A DNA stretch of 64,000 nt from Perkinsus olseni (Eukaryota; Perkinsozoa; Perkinsida; Perkinsidae): NCBI GenBank assembly GCA_013115135.1, contig JABANP010000013.1:186001-250000 (forward strand), given 5' to 3'. Under the pieces are notes generated by a model, which searched no databases, was not told the origin of the DNA, and worked only from the letters and a program-made list of their open reading frames with translations. The translations under genes were made by a program, and so were the position numbers. Shown here one piece after another: positions 21,067 to 32,916 of the stretch (positions within the stretch are counted from its first letter, which is position 1; every line of letters begins with the position of its first letter).

Positions 21067-24000
21067 ATGGGGCCTCCCCCTCCGAAGAAGCAGGCAGAGG
21101 CACCTCCTCCACCCATCAAGGGGGTGTCTACCTATAAACTGAGGGACCCTGTACAGCATGAAGGCAACTCCCATCAACGATTAGACGACCAACAACATCA
21201 GGAAACTATTGCCGAGAGTATAGACGATAATAGCTGTGGTATACCTCAGCAGCTAGAAGAGTTTGACAGAGATAGAGTTCAAGTGGGGCCTTAACGATGA
21301 CAGAGTCGTATGACAGATTCCTGTAGGCTATGGATTGGCGATCAGAAATAAAGTTCACAGATCGTCTGTCACTGGATAAGGTAGGAGCTCTCTTAGTAGG
21401 AGAGGATATACCTGTCACCACAGGAGAAGGGGCTGCCGCAAGACATGAGGGATACATTCTGTGGATGGAGACGTATAACTGTGAGTGGTGTGTAATACAT
21501 CTTATGATGATGATCGTGAGCATAGGCTGATAGAACACTAATGGATGATCTAGAAGAGGATACTCTGCTCAACACGATAAGTGGTGTTCCTGATGATGCT
21601 GGAGAATGGCCACCATTTACGGTATAGGAGGTAGAATCCAACGTAGCTACTCGATCGTACCTCCCTAGGATGTGACCGTAGGAGAACAGTTATTATCACA
21701 TCACAACCCAACTAATGATGATGATGAGGTACGTCCACCTGCTGGGGTATATCGCGACGAGTGTGGTGATTGTCTAGGATGCTGATGACGGTAGTGAGAG
21801 GAAGATGATAGTAACAGATCAGGAGCAGGGTGTCCTATCCCGGATGCAGTACTACACTCGCAAGGCATTATTAGAGGACATAGCGGCTCTGCAGTCCTCC
21901 ACTAGTAGTATTCTTATACTGCTCGATCTCTACAGCATCATCTACGGTATATCTAGGTATATGGCTGGCCTCTAACATATCATTAATTGCCCGTCATCAA
22001 CAGTTCATTCAAGAGGGATGCTTCCTATGGGAATTGATACACCCTCAGGTCATCAGGGGCATCAGCATCTTCCAACTTCGTCATCCTACTGCTTCAGATT
22101 AATCTAGATGAAATGGAGAGGGATGGTGAAGGGGATGGTGAAGGGGATGACGGAATGGTGGAATCATCTGATGTTAGTAGTATTCTCTCTAACCCCCGTC
22201 GCCATTATCATCATCAGATCCCTACTTCATCGTCAGTGTTCGGATATCCTATTTGGAACCCTAATGGTAGGTATATAGTAAAGCTATTCTATGATGGTAA
22301 ATGGAGGATGATACAGGTAAGATGATCGTCTTGCCTGGTGGCAACTGAGAGCATCGATGACCAGAATGATGGTGATGATCAGGTGGATGATCTGATGCCA
22401 GTCTCAGCAGAAGGAGGGGCTTCGCGCCTCCTCCTCCCTCGAGCAAGTGACGGCGCCCTTTGGCCAGCCATATTGTGCAAAGCTTTACTCAAGCTCGCTT
22501 CTCTCAGTAATAATGATATACTCATCTGATGATGATGATCATAGCCTTGGCAGGTGGGTATATTGATCGCATTACTGAGTTTGATGCTGTATCAGCTCTC
22601 ACTGGGTGGCATCGTAGAGCTCTCCTCAATCCATCACCCCATGCTATCACCCAAGAACTATCTTCAAGGCATAGCTTATTCCTATCCATTGATAATATAC
22701 CTCTACATCTCACAAGGAGAGGAGCAGGACAGAGGAGTATCCTACCTGAAGTGGGGGACATGTAGGGTGTAGTAACAGCATTATCATCAACAGGCATCCT
22801 GTCGTTGGAGCATCCATCGTCTAGAAAGCATCATCGTCCATCATCATCATGACGATATCGACGAGGAGGGGGAGAAGGAGGAGAAGGCATCATCATCATT
22901 GAGTGGAGGAGATGAACGACGACGGCGGCGACAATGTCACTTGTTGCAGTTGTCTAAACTGGAGTCCAACATGAGACCCGCAGGGAGTGTATCAGGACCA
23001 TTGAGGTAGTGCATAGCGACAACAGCGAGGAGAGTGCTGCTTCTGCTTCTGGATATGATGATGACGTTGTTGCTATTCAGTCGAGCATGCCGGATACTAG
23101 TGGATAACGAGGAGGACTCCGAACTAGCAGCAGAGGAAGAGGAGGAGAGTCTAAGTAGCTTACTGTTACTCCAATCATAGTCATCTAACATCCCCTCTAA
23201 TAGGTGGTGATGATGAGGTAACTGCATCACATGACGACAGCTCTTCCTACTCCTCCTACTCCTCACGCTATTCCCTATCCGGTAGCTATACAATAATACA
23301 ACATCTCATCATTGAAGTTGTGGTAGGGGCCTCATCTAGTAACATCATCATCGACCGCCAACAGCAGCAGCAGGAGGAGGAGGAGAACGCAGCAGTATCA
23401 TTACGCATAGATGCACGACACCTGAGCATACTCCGAGGTAAGAAGAAGGAGACCTTGAGGAGGGAGATTAGTGGTATTGTTTAGTAGACCTCGGGCCTGA
23501 TAGGGCAAGGACAAAGGATATGATAGATAAATCAAGAGAGTTATCCGAGGAGGATGCCTGCTGGATTGATATTACTGCTTTAAAAGACCGTTCATACTCC
23601 ATATGGTCTTCTCATGTCATAACTAGAGATACCATCAAACTGAGGAGGACACAAGAGGATACTCCTCAATACATAGAGGTGTGATGTCCTACAACAAGGG
23701 CAATGATGATGATGATGGTGATGCTATCACCACACGCGGTAGATACAGATGGAGATAGACGTACCAGCAGGAGGGGATGCTCTTACTTCTCCTCCTACTG
23801 ATGGAGTCTGGTTCATAGCACAGCTCCTCCACACACCACCATCGGCGGCGGCGGCGATGGAGGGAGGCACTCATGATGTAGGCCCCCCCCCATCCTCATC
23901 TCCATCAATTTATCAGGGAGTGGACTCCTCCTCCTCCTCTGCTGATGATGATGATGACAGCGTCGTTGTCATATCATCCCTGCAACCCCTGGATTCACAC

Positions 24001-26366
24001 GGTAGTGAACATGACATCATCATTCCTAGAACCGCCCTCAAGCCAATTATACAACTAAGTCAACATGCTGCATCATCATCATCATCATCACACTATGCTG
24101 TAGTAGTAGTAGTTCCACCAGCATTCCAACAACATCATCACCCCCTTAACAGGTATACTGGATGGATATACATGACCTATCTCCAAGTACAATCACCCTA
24201 CATCTACATCATCATCATGCAGCATCAAGATACCAGCATGATCATTTACTACAGGTATGTATTATGAAGGCAGATGGTGATGATGATAGTTATACCATTA
24301 ACGGCACCATACATATCCATTCCGATATATATCGTGCTGCTGCTGCTGCAGCGTCATCATCATGCAGCACCAGTGTTGATGATGATAATGAAGAGAAGCC
24401 TGTACTCCTCCTCGATATCACTGATCATCATCCAAGCATCCTCGGGTATCAATGTCTATCACGGACTCTTGTCCATTCAAGTACCGCTGGTTGTATGAGA
24501 ATCTTCGCTGAGTCTAGGGAGGCTGTCAGTACCGCCTCTACACTATACATTAGTTGTTATAGAATGCCACAGGATGGAGGGGCTATCCTCCCTGGGGAGT
24601 GTATCTTCCGCAATGTACCCCTCGTCAACCATCACGATTACACCCTGCCTCCCAATGGTACCTACATGTTGATCATTGATACTGATAGTCTACAAGAGAC
24701 TATAAAATCAATGAAGGTGTACGGTGTTGGTATAAAGAGTCTTAGCATGCATGATCATCATAGTAGTACAACCTTGCATAATATGATGGCCAACTCAGAC
24801 GGGAGTCATCGTGTTGTATGGCAGACAGCGGATGCCAGCGTAACACCTAGGTATCCTCATTATACTATACTACGTGAGAGATTAAGGATACTCACGACAG
24901 CTCATCCAGAAGCATCCTCGTTACTATTATCAATTGGTATCCAGTTTACTCCGGAATGGGGTGAAGCATACCGTATCAAAGGGCGACTATTGCTCCAGAG
25001 ACCACCGACCACCATAACCTCGAGTGATGACCCCCATGATGATGATTTTGTCGATGGTTATGGTACCCTCAATGCTTGGCGTGGGTCTATTGATACCATA
25101 TCCGAGGTATGGTCAGCCACTGAGGACAGGCCAGCAGCCGATGCCATCAGATTCCCCTATCTTTATCTTACTTCTAACAATGTTTATATACTCGAATGTG
25201 TTATTGAAGGAGTATCATCATCTAGCCGACGTGAAGATATTCCCCCGGGGTATTGGAGATTGGCAGCCCATTGGCAGCAGGCTTCTCCCCATTCCCCTCA
25301 TGATACTACAGTAGAGCTCGGCGAGGATACTATGCAGGAAGATCTCCATACACTATGTCGAGCTAAGTGGGCTGCTGCAGAGGGAGATCCAGATAGAGCG
25401 GGAAGGGCAGCCCGATCAAGACAGGAATACTTGAATACCTGTGGTGGCGTTAGGGGCGAACCCTCCTCGAGTTCGGATGCTCCCAAGACGACGGAATCAT
25501 CAACCTCTACAGTTGCCCGAGGTGATGCTCATCATGCAGATAGGAATGTTCGGAGGTTCCTAGAGGCGTCTTCCTACTCTGTACAAGATACAGGCGAAGT
25601 CGTTAAAGTCTGTGAAGATGTGTATAGACAGGCGTCCTTGGATGTGGATACCAGAATGGTATTGGATGATGAGTTGCAAAGGGAAGTGAAGACACAAGTG
25701 TCGAGGCAATGGGAGACGATGACCATTAAGGAGGGCATGAACGAAGAGTGTAAGAAGTGTAACATCGATTATCCTATCAAATTGAATACTATTATGAGAC
25801 CTCCTCCTGCCGTATCGACCAAGTTGGGGCAGCAGCAGCAGCCCCTCACTACACAGGCTTCACGTTATCATATACGTCATCTAATGCAGAAGAGAATCCG
25901 GTGTACTGAGGAGATTACCAAATGCCTACAGCCGCCGCCGACAGAGGGCCAACAACAACAACAACAACAAGGAGGAGGAGGAGAGGAAGCTAGCTTGAAG
26001 GAGGATGTTGGACTTAGGCTGAGAGGTCTCATTGAAGATGCAAAGAAAATGAACGTATGTAGGATCGAACCCGAGACCTTCGAGAAGGCCTGTGATATGC
26101 TTTCTTTGCTCGACCTCGTCCACTCAGTAGTGGGAGTAGCATCTGCTGCTGCTGCTGCTGCTGGTGTTGAGGGTATTAATGATGGTGATCTCACCGGGCT
26201 AGCCGATATGTTCAACAGAGCTGAGGATCTCATAGACTCCCTCACCGCTGCTGGGGTTTGTATAAATTGTGGAGGGCAGCAGTGTTTGAAGGAAGTGCTG
26301 GATAGGGCTGAAAAGGATATACTCAAGGTCACTGATCCATGCTTAACAACAACGCAGGGTCATTGA
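21067..26366 (+). CDS. Calpain-fold protein (androglobin/CAPN7-like), apparently lacking the catalytic Cys
   Basis: Start ATG 21067 (MGPPPPKKQAEAPPPP) follows an AACTGTTAG acceptor. Calpain-core exons: FTDRLSLDKVGALLVGED; RKALLEDIAALQSSTSIWLA with SNISLIARHQQFI (about 21,860-22,010), which matches the GDCWFLA helix but has Ile where Cys is expected; YPIWNPNGRYIVKLFYDGKW (about 22,250) joined over an intron to VDDLMPV; then LLLPRASDGALWPAILCKA and FDAVSALTGW. Later exons include DACWIDITALKDRSYSIWSS (about 23,570). The large last exon (about 24,152-26,366) opens VYWMDIHDLSPSTI, contains a beta-rich middle (STLYISCYRMPQDGG; HDYTLPPNGTYMLIIDTDS), then a helical, Gln- and Ala-rich tail. Order and motifs resemble androglobin or calpain-7. 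No globin or IQ motif was seen. Exons between 22.8 and 24.1 kb are tentative. Confidence 0.55.
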
Positions 26367-26518
26367 CACGAATACCGATAATAATAATGATGCATGAATG
26401 ACGATGATGATGATGATTATGGTCGTGTTGATGCTCATACTTCTTCCACTATTAGTGTTGAGTTTGTGATCTCACCGTGGCCCAACTGGCGGGTTCGTGA
26501 CTCAGTAATACCACAGCA

Positions 26519-27238
26519 ATGGATACCAACAGTTTCGGATTCGAAGACCTACTTCATCATAAATTCACCATTAATAGCAGCAGTAGGAGGAGGAGGAGAG
26601 GTTCAGACTCTCGTCAACATCAACAACATGCGACCGCCACAGGGTGGTGCCGACGGCGGCTGTTGTTGATGATGATCATGACGGGATTGATGTTGATCAG
26701 ATTGGAAGTCACTCCTGTAGACGATGTTCATAAGAAGTACCATCATGACCTCGACCTTATTCAGCCAACTTCTACACTGAATGATGGCAGGAGCATGAAT
26801 ACTATAGAAGAGAGGAGTGGGTGGAGGAGGAGGAAGAGGCACAACAAGGGTGTCGATGGTGGTGATGATGATGACTTTGTGGACCCCACTCACAGAGATA
26901 CCGGCTGCAGTATCTTACTCAAGGGAATACTGGATAATATTGATCATCATTCATCATTCGGTGATGAGGAGCAGCGGAGTGTTGATGCCCGAAGCAGGGC
27001 GATGATTGGTATGGTTGAGAGTAGAGATGTATCACCCTCTGGTTTACCCGCTCCCCAACCCTTACCACCACAACTGGCATATGATAGAGTATGTCAAGAG
27101 CTATGCTGTTGTCCAGTTGTACCACCACCTATCATCAACAATAATGAGCTTATTAGTCATCATGCTCATACCACCTCACCGCTAATACCACCAACTTCCC
27201 AGGGTTATGCTATTGCTGCAGCACTCACTCAGTACTAA
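26519..27238 (+). CDS. Hypothetical protein, low complexity
   Basis: ATG 26519 (MDTNSFGFEDLLHHKFTI) lies just after a CCACAG acceptor and opens 239 codons. Contents: an Arg/Ser run, a short hydrophobic patch (MMIMTGLMLI), acidic repeats, then SILLKGILDNIDHHSSFGDE, a Pro-rich segment and a C-terminus ending YAIAAALTQY. It may contain a retained-frame intron. It could alternatively be a further exon of the calpain-fold gene, which stops at 26,366 by my reading. No family is recognised. Confidence 0.35.
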   Translation: MDTNSFGFEDLLHHKFTINSSSRRRRRGSDSRQHQQHATATGWCRRRLLLMMIMTGLMLIRLEVTPVDDVHKKYHHDLDLIQPTSTLNDGRSMNTIEERSGWRRRKRHNKGVDGGDDDDFVDPTHRDTGCSILLKGILDNIDHHSSFGDEEQRSVDARSRAMIGMVESRDVSPSGLPAPQPLPPQLAYDRVCQELCCCPVVPPPIINNNELISHHAHTTSPLIPPTSQGYAIAAALTQY

Positions 27239-27253
27239 CACTTACCATCATCA

Positions 27254-28729
27254 TGTCTAAGCGTCTGTTGTCGGACTCTATCCAGATGTTATCAACTACA
27301 ACGTATAATCATAAGAGGATGCTTTCTCACAGACATGAGTGTAGCTAAGATGTTAGAGATGGCCAAGTAGTGGTATTATCATCATCATCAACGTGATCAT
27401 CGTGAGTATGATTGGTGTCAGCACTATTGTCGTAGATACAACAGCAATAAGGCCCTCGAGGAGGTGTCCTTAGAGGATCTACCTCTCTCATATAAGACTA
27501 TAGAGTCACTTTATACTCATCATTGTCACGGTGCTTCTATGACTCTCAAATATCTAACACTCAGAGGTGTAGGCCTGGGGGGAATACTCCAACTCGAGGA
27601 GGATATTCCGTACGTCTCCAAGGTAGTAGGCGACCTACTGCTATTGCCTGCACCGCTGCCGTCATTGCTAGTATTATTACAAGGTTTACAATCTATGTTG
27701 GCAACGGCTGAGTGAGGAGAGTGATGACATACCCCTCCTGACGCAGAGGCCACCTGGAGGTTAGTAATGCTGCTGTTAATGTTGCTGTGAATGATGACTT
27801 ACACCTTCAGTGGTGCCGCCCCTCTTATTGCCTCTAATGGTTTATATTAGAGATCGGACCTCTAGACTCAGGCATATCGACCTATCCAATAACAACCTCC
27901 ATGATGATACATGGTCTTTAGTAGGCTGGGCTATTGCCCAAAGGTATTAGCATCATCATCATACCGTGTACGAATGTTGTCCACAGGATGGTGTTACTAC
28001 AGAGCCTTACACTAGAATCAACCGATCTAAGGACGGATGCTGTAGAAGAACGCCCCACCTCCTCCTCGTCCATCACTACATCCTACCACAGGCATTGGAT
28101 AGCTTGGCTAGAGGCATCAACAGCAATACTTCACTACTACACCTCTCTCTTCGACTTAACCCTATTAAAGTCATCACACCATCTTTGATAAGGCTCTTAG
28201 ATTCCTTGGGGAAGCATATAATGTTGAGGCATGTAGACCTTGCTCAGGTTAGTTCTAGCTAGTCTACTCTAGTGACTAGTCTAGTCCACGTCCTCTTGTA
28301 GATCGAGGCCTTTGGTACTAGTAACTGCAATAGAGCCTTGATGCTTGCTGGGGATGAGCATCATCATCATCATCATCATCATCATCATAATCATCATACT
28401 AGTCTGATGGAGGTATTGAATGAGCGAGTATTCCAATCTACCAAGTCAATTCAGTGTCTACACCTGTAATGCTGCTGCTGCTGCTGTTGGCATCAACATC
28501 TCTAGGAAGGCCGATACTGATTACGATAATGTCATTGGTCAGGTTTGGTCTCCTGCGCCATACAACATCTTCGAGGGATCTTATCAAGCTTCTTGTTGCT
28601 ACCGGTGCTGCTGCTGCTGCTGCTGGTCGTGGTGGTGTTCATAACTCCACCTCATCACCTCACCAGCTACGACGAGGAGGAGGAGGAGGGGAACGCGCGA
28701 AGGGAGAGAGTGTAGTGCCACTGGACTAA
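27254..28729 (+). CDS. Leucine-rich repeat (RNI-like) protein (multi-exon)
   Basis: ATG 27254 starts MSKRLLSDSIQMLSTTTY. Exons then show LRR periodicity: ALEEVSLEDLPLSYKTIESL with MTLKYLTLRGVGLG (27,460-27,580), LRHIDLSNNNLHDDTW (about 27,870), LLQSLTLESTDLRTDAV (about 27,985), ARGINSNTSLLHLSLRLNPI (about 28,105), and KHIMLRHVDLAQV (about 28,220). Then come TKSIQCLHL (about 28,450) and a last exon with RDLIKLLVATGAAAAAAG and a Gly/Arg-rich end. Units of about 28 residues with 'LxxLxLxxNxL' favour the RNI/CEP78-like class. A (CAT)n run sits in the intron near 28,360-28,390. Function unknown; probably a binding scaffold. Confidence 0.6.
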
Positions 28730-28899
28730 GATGTCATCAATGTACAGATGATCAGGGAAGGGAGAGGTTTGGAGACCTTAGTGAGCAGCAGCAGATTGAT
28801 GATGATACTCAAGAGATTGTATTCTGGCGTTACAACACCGATCATAGCCCGAATGGCACTGATAATTGGGAGGAGGATGATGATGAATGGAGAGTATCC

Positions 28900-31135
28900 G
28901 TCGTAGCGGATGATGATGATGATGATACCGACCATACTGCTGATAATTGGGATGATGATGATGATATCTGCTTTAGTGGCTGTTGGATATGTGAAAGATG
29001 CTCATTACACACCTTCAGGTCCTACTCAACTACAACAGCATCCCTTAGTACCCTCACTACCACTGTGTGTAGGTTTGAGTCTAAGATACTCATACCAATC
29101 GAGAGACACAGCAACTCCGACCCCTCCCATGTCTCGATCGCTACAGTATCTTTACTAGGTACAATTGGTGGTGGGATTATGGATGATGATGCTCTCCTTG
29201 CTTACCTTCAGCATCATTCACCACCCGACCACACCGACCTGTCCTGATGGACAGAGCATCTGTGGGGAAGGATAACATCACCTTTAGTAAGACATTATTA
29301 ATCCCACCTGGAGGTAGTCACTACTCGATCATCATCATCCCCTCTACCATCATCACCCTACAGATCCACATTATGTCGCCTACCTCATTAATAATCGTTA
29401 TGCCTCATACAATGAGGATACACCGACTGTGTCGACCTCAGAGGTAGTAGCATCGTCACGGATATGAGCAGCAGCAGCAGTAGAAGGATAGCTATCCTCC
29501 AGTTCAAGGTCCCTCAACACCTCCTTCAGAGGTTGTTCCCCGGCTCAATGACTAGACCACTTCGAGTGAACACTTGTATAACAACAACACAACAAAGTAC
29601 ATCATCATCCAGTGGTACTCACCAGCATCATCATCTTAGACAGCATCCTCATCTCTTCTAGACGTAGTCCGACAAAAACAACAACATAATATCACACCAT
29701 CACTCAGCCAAACGATGCTTCAACCACTGCATGCTCACCAGAATGAGATGGATAAGGCCTTTCAGGATGACATAAGGTCATACTTCCACCACCACCACCT
29801 CCTGATTGTATTGGATATTAGTCGTCTACCTATTGCTCAACTGTGCTCTGTCGCCGAGGAGAATGATTTACTCAAAATACTCCGACCTAGGTAGTATCTC
29901 CGACCCAACTCATGATTGCCATCACTGATGGCCCATCAGATGCCAATCATCATCATCATCATCATCCAGATACTCCGTAATAGTTGATCTGTGGGCGCTA
30001 CTGGTCGGAAGATCATCAAATAAGCAAATCGTGAAGCCCACGGATGTGCTCACCTTGTTGCTGCTGCAGGATGAACCTCAGATGATGAGCGGCACCAACG
30101 GTACTATGAACCTGACACGTAACTCTATTGCAACGCATCTTTCCAGATTTCACTGGTATAGACTCCACGGTTATTGCACAATGCTTGGACCAGGTGATGA
30201 GTAGTAGTAGTAATGATGCTGATGATTACCTTTCAAGGCGCACACTAGGTAGTGAGGAGGTATGACACTTCACCCTAAGGGAAGGGTAGTAGTCGACCTA
30301 TGCTCATCATGTACAATAGGTGAGGACAGGGATGGGGTGAGGAGTCGGGTTGAAGGGAAGAATAAGATGATGGACTGTAATGTTATGACCATGAGGTACA
30401 TGTTATGACCTTAATAAACATGAAGGCCGTGGTGGCAGGCACACCTCCAGCAGGAGCAGCAGCAGTACAACAACTTCCTTCACACGTACCAAACTCATCG
30501 AATCGATTATTCGCTTGGCGATGGTTATCGGCAAAACCGAAGAGCTATCTGTTGATAAATCCTTCGCAAGGTGTGTAGTACTTCGCATGGTGTACATGGA
30601 TGCCTGTAAAGGTTCGTGGACTACTACATAGAGCCGAAGGTCCTGTATACCACCGGCCTAACCCCCTTCCCTCGAAGACTTGTTCAATCTGATGAAATTG
30701 AGAAGGTTCTGTCCAGAAGGCTCATCATCCGTACTACTACTACCATCATTACTGTCACAGGTTTGTATTGATTATCTGCAACTAATCAGAAGACTTCATA
30801 CTCGCTACGGCGGCTGCCCTGAACAGTTCGTTGCCTTACCACAACTGCTACGTCTGATAGGCAAGAACTTCACTTCGAAGGATGCGAGGTCTATCTTCAT
30901 ACTTTCCAAAGGCCCTGCCGTGGACAACGTGAGCAGTAGCTACCTCTCTATTATCGACAGTCACTTCCAATCAGAGCCGCCAATCCTTAACATACGCACA
31001 GTTCATTGAAGCCCTTTGCCGACTAGCGGTAGTGTTGTGGAATCAACGATCATCATCATCTTCAGCAGCAGCAGCAGCAGCAGTGAAGAGAGATACCAAA
31101 CACACATATGCGACAGCCGATAAGGTGGGCGATTA
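28900..31135 (+). CDS. Unrecognised multi-exon gene with EF-hand-like helices
   Basis: Plus-strand exons include ALVAVGYVKDAHYTPSGP (about 28,975), RRIAILQFKVPQHLLQRLFP (about 29,485), LLIVLDISRLPIAQLCSVAE (about 29,800), DLWALLVGRSSNKQIVKPTD (about 29,985), TKLIESIIRLAMVIGKTEEL (about 30,490), LYTTGLTPFPRRLVQSDEIE (about 30,640), and CIDYLQLIRRLHTRYGG with LPQLLRLIGKNFTSKDARSI. The last is joined over a 46-nt intron (GTGAGC...TCAG) to SLTYAQFIEALCRLA, ending near 31,135. 'FIEALxRLA' resembles the exiting helix of EF-hand-like domains, but no Ca2+ loop is intact. It may be one or two genes; the 5' limit is uncertain. Confidence 0.4.
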
Positions 31136-31517
31136 ACAGTAGGGGAATACTATTTACAAGGCTGCAAGGCTGCAACAGATGAATGATAGACTATTATATT
31201 GTAGCAGGCACGAACTGTTGATGATAAGATAAAACGAGCTACTGGTAGGTTGATAAAGATGATGACACATGAGAAGTGTGGTGAACTGGGTGAGGTCTGA
31301 TTTAGTATTTTCTCATGATTACGAGGATTTATCGCAGGGGGGGATGTCATCAGTAGCGTCTCGTTAAGCAAAAGCCTTCGTTATCTCATGCATGTTACCA
31401 CAACAAAAATGGGTTAGAGATGAGTATATCGGAAGTTGTGTTCATTGAGTACTGTTAATACAACACGATATGTATTATTAACAAAGAAAAACTCTGTTGT
31501 TCACTCTCTGCATTCCA
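31136..31517. other. Convergent 3' spacer
   Basis: Lies between the end of the plus-strand gene and the Delta5-desaturase stop. No exon is supported. Confidence 0.5.
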
Positions 31518-32768
31518 TCAAGCAGAGGCGACTTGAGATAAGTTGGAGAAAGTTAGTCTCATGGCGTCGATATAGCCAACCTCATTATATTCCAACTGAT
31601 GCTCAGCAAAGAACTCACGCACTCTCTTACTCACATAACCAGGGAACCTGAACTGTGGGCAAGCCGGGAATAGATGATGTTCTATTTGATAGTTCAGATA
31701 ACTCATGAGCCATGTGACCAATACATTACCAGTTGACACGTTCATCGTATGCTTAGAAGCATAATCTAACCAACTAACAACAGGAGTAGAAGCATTGGCA
31801 GTAGCATGACCTTGAATGATAACCGGTAGATGTGTATGAGACACGGCAAAATGAATGAAGATGTACATACCACCAATATGGACGCTCATGATATAACCCA
31901 AGACGACCGGTAGAGGCCCATAGATCATAGCCAAGTATACAATGATTGAATATCTTATACTTATCCATACCGACTCCATCAATCGCCCTGTTCTCAAGAT
32001 ATGTCGTGGATGGAGATAGAACTGCCAAAAGAATGATACCAGTAGAGTGGATACTGGGGCGAATAGGACTGATTGATATCTAAGCCATGTTGATGGCTGA
32101 CGTCCACGTAAAACTGCCCTATTGAAAGCTACTAGTGGTAGAGTCTCTAGATCAACATCTTTACCTAGATGTTGTGGGGCCGCATGATGCTTGTTATGTG
32201 CATTACGCCACCAAGCTGCAGACATACCACAACCAACACCGAAAAAGAACTCTTGTATGAATCTATCAATCTTCCAATGGCCAGTAAGAGAATGATGACC
32301 CCCTTCATGCATCAACCATCCAGCACGTCCTTGAGCTACTCCCAAGATAGCACAACCGATAAACACGTTATTAGTGCAGAGGGCGAGATAGAATCCCAAT
32401 GCATACCACATTAAGGCCTCCAAACAACGATAGAGTACATGAACAATACTTGGCTCAAAGATACCCTTCTTGATGAGATCTTCTCTAAGTGACTTGAAAT
32501 CCCTGAGTGCAGCTGCTGCCTTTTTATTAGGAACCATCATTGAAGACTCGTCATCCTTAGCGTCATATTCGCGCGATGGCAGAGAATTGAGAATCTTCTG
32601 TGCTCTGCTACTGCGAGCATGAAACTCCCGAAACGCTTCAGTAGCATCGGTGCCAACTTGAAATAGGATAATCCTTCCACCTGGATGGCGATCTATGAAC
32701 TTCGATACATCATAGACACGACCATCGATGAGCAGTTCCTGAACGGCAGTTGACGACGCTGATGACAT
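31518..32768 (-). CDS. Front-end acyl desaturase with fused cytochrome b5, probably C20 Delta5
   Basis: 416 residues in one exon. The N-terminal cytochrome b5 domain has the haem motif HPGG at residues 28-31. The desaturase part carries three His boxes: HEGGHH, HNKHH and QIEHH (Gln replaces the first His of box 3, typical of front-end desaturases), with several TM helices. Flanking blocks (GVGCGMSAAWW; DVDLETLPLVAFNRAV; HPRHILRTGRLMESVW; AVSHTHLP; HHLFPACPQFRF) resemble thraustochytrid Delta5 enzymes. It acts at the ER, inserting a cis double bond between an existing one and the carboxyl end, for example 20:3n-6 to 20:4n-6. Third in the minus-strand trio, 115 nt after the Delta8 stop. The acceptor at 32,800-32,801 leaves a 31-nt 5'UTR. 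The regiochemistry assignment is by similarity. Confidence 0.88.
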   Translation of the reverse strand: MSSASSTAVQELLIDGRVYDVSKFIDRHPGGRIILFQVGTDATEAFREFHARSSRAQKILNSLPSREYDAKDDESSMMVPNKKAAAALRDFKSLREDLIKKGIFEPSIVHVLYRCLEALMWYALGFYLALCTNNVFIGCAILGVAQGRAGWLMHEGGHHSLTGHWKIDRFIQEFFFGVGCGMSAAWWRNAHNKHHAAPQHLGKDVDLETLPLVAFNRAVLRGRQPSTWLRYQSVLFAPVSTLLVSFFWQFYLHPRHILRTGRLMESVWISIRYSIIVYLAMIYGPLPVVLGYIMSVHIGGMYIFIHFAVSHTHLPVIIQGHATANASTPVVSWLDYASKHTMNVSTGNVLVTWLMSYLNYQIEHHLFPACPQFRFPGYVSKRVREFFAEHQLEYNEVGYIDAMRLTFSNLSQVASA

Positions 32769-32792
32769 GGTAGGATGATAACGAAGGAAGGG

Positions 32793-32808
32793 AAGAGGCC
32801 TGGGGATA
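32793..32808 (-). promoter_or_regulatory. Putative SL trans-splice acceptor of the Delta5 gene
   Basis: Minus strand reads TATCCCCAG|GCCTCTTCC; the mature 5' end would be at 32,799, 31 nt before the ATG. It shares CAG|GCC-C-T-T with the two upstream genes. Confidence 0.6.
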
Positions 32809-32916
32809 GCTACAAAGGACGATAATCTACTATTGAAGAGACTGATAATACAATGATTATTAGTCGAAAAATGAGTATTATCAGCTTCTGAAAGATGTTT
32901 ACAACGTGATAGATCC

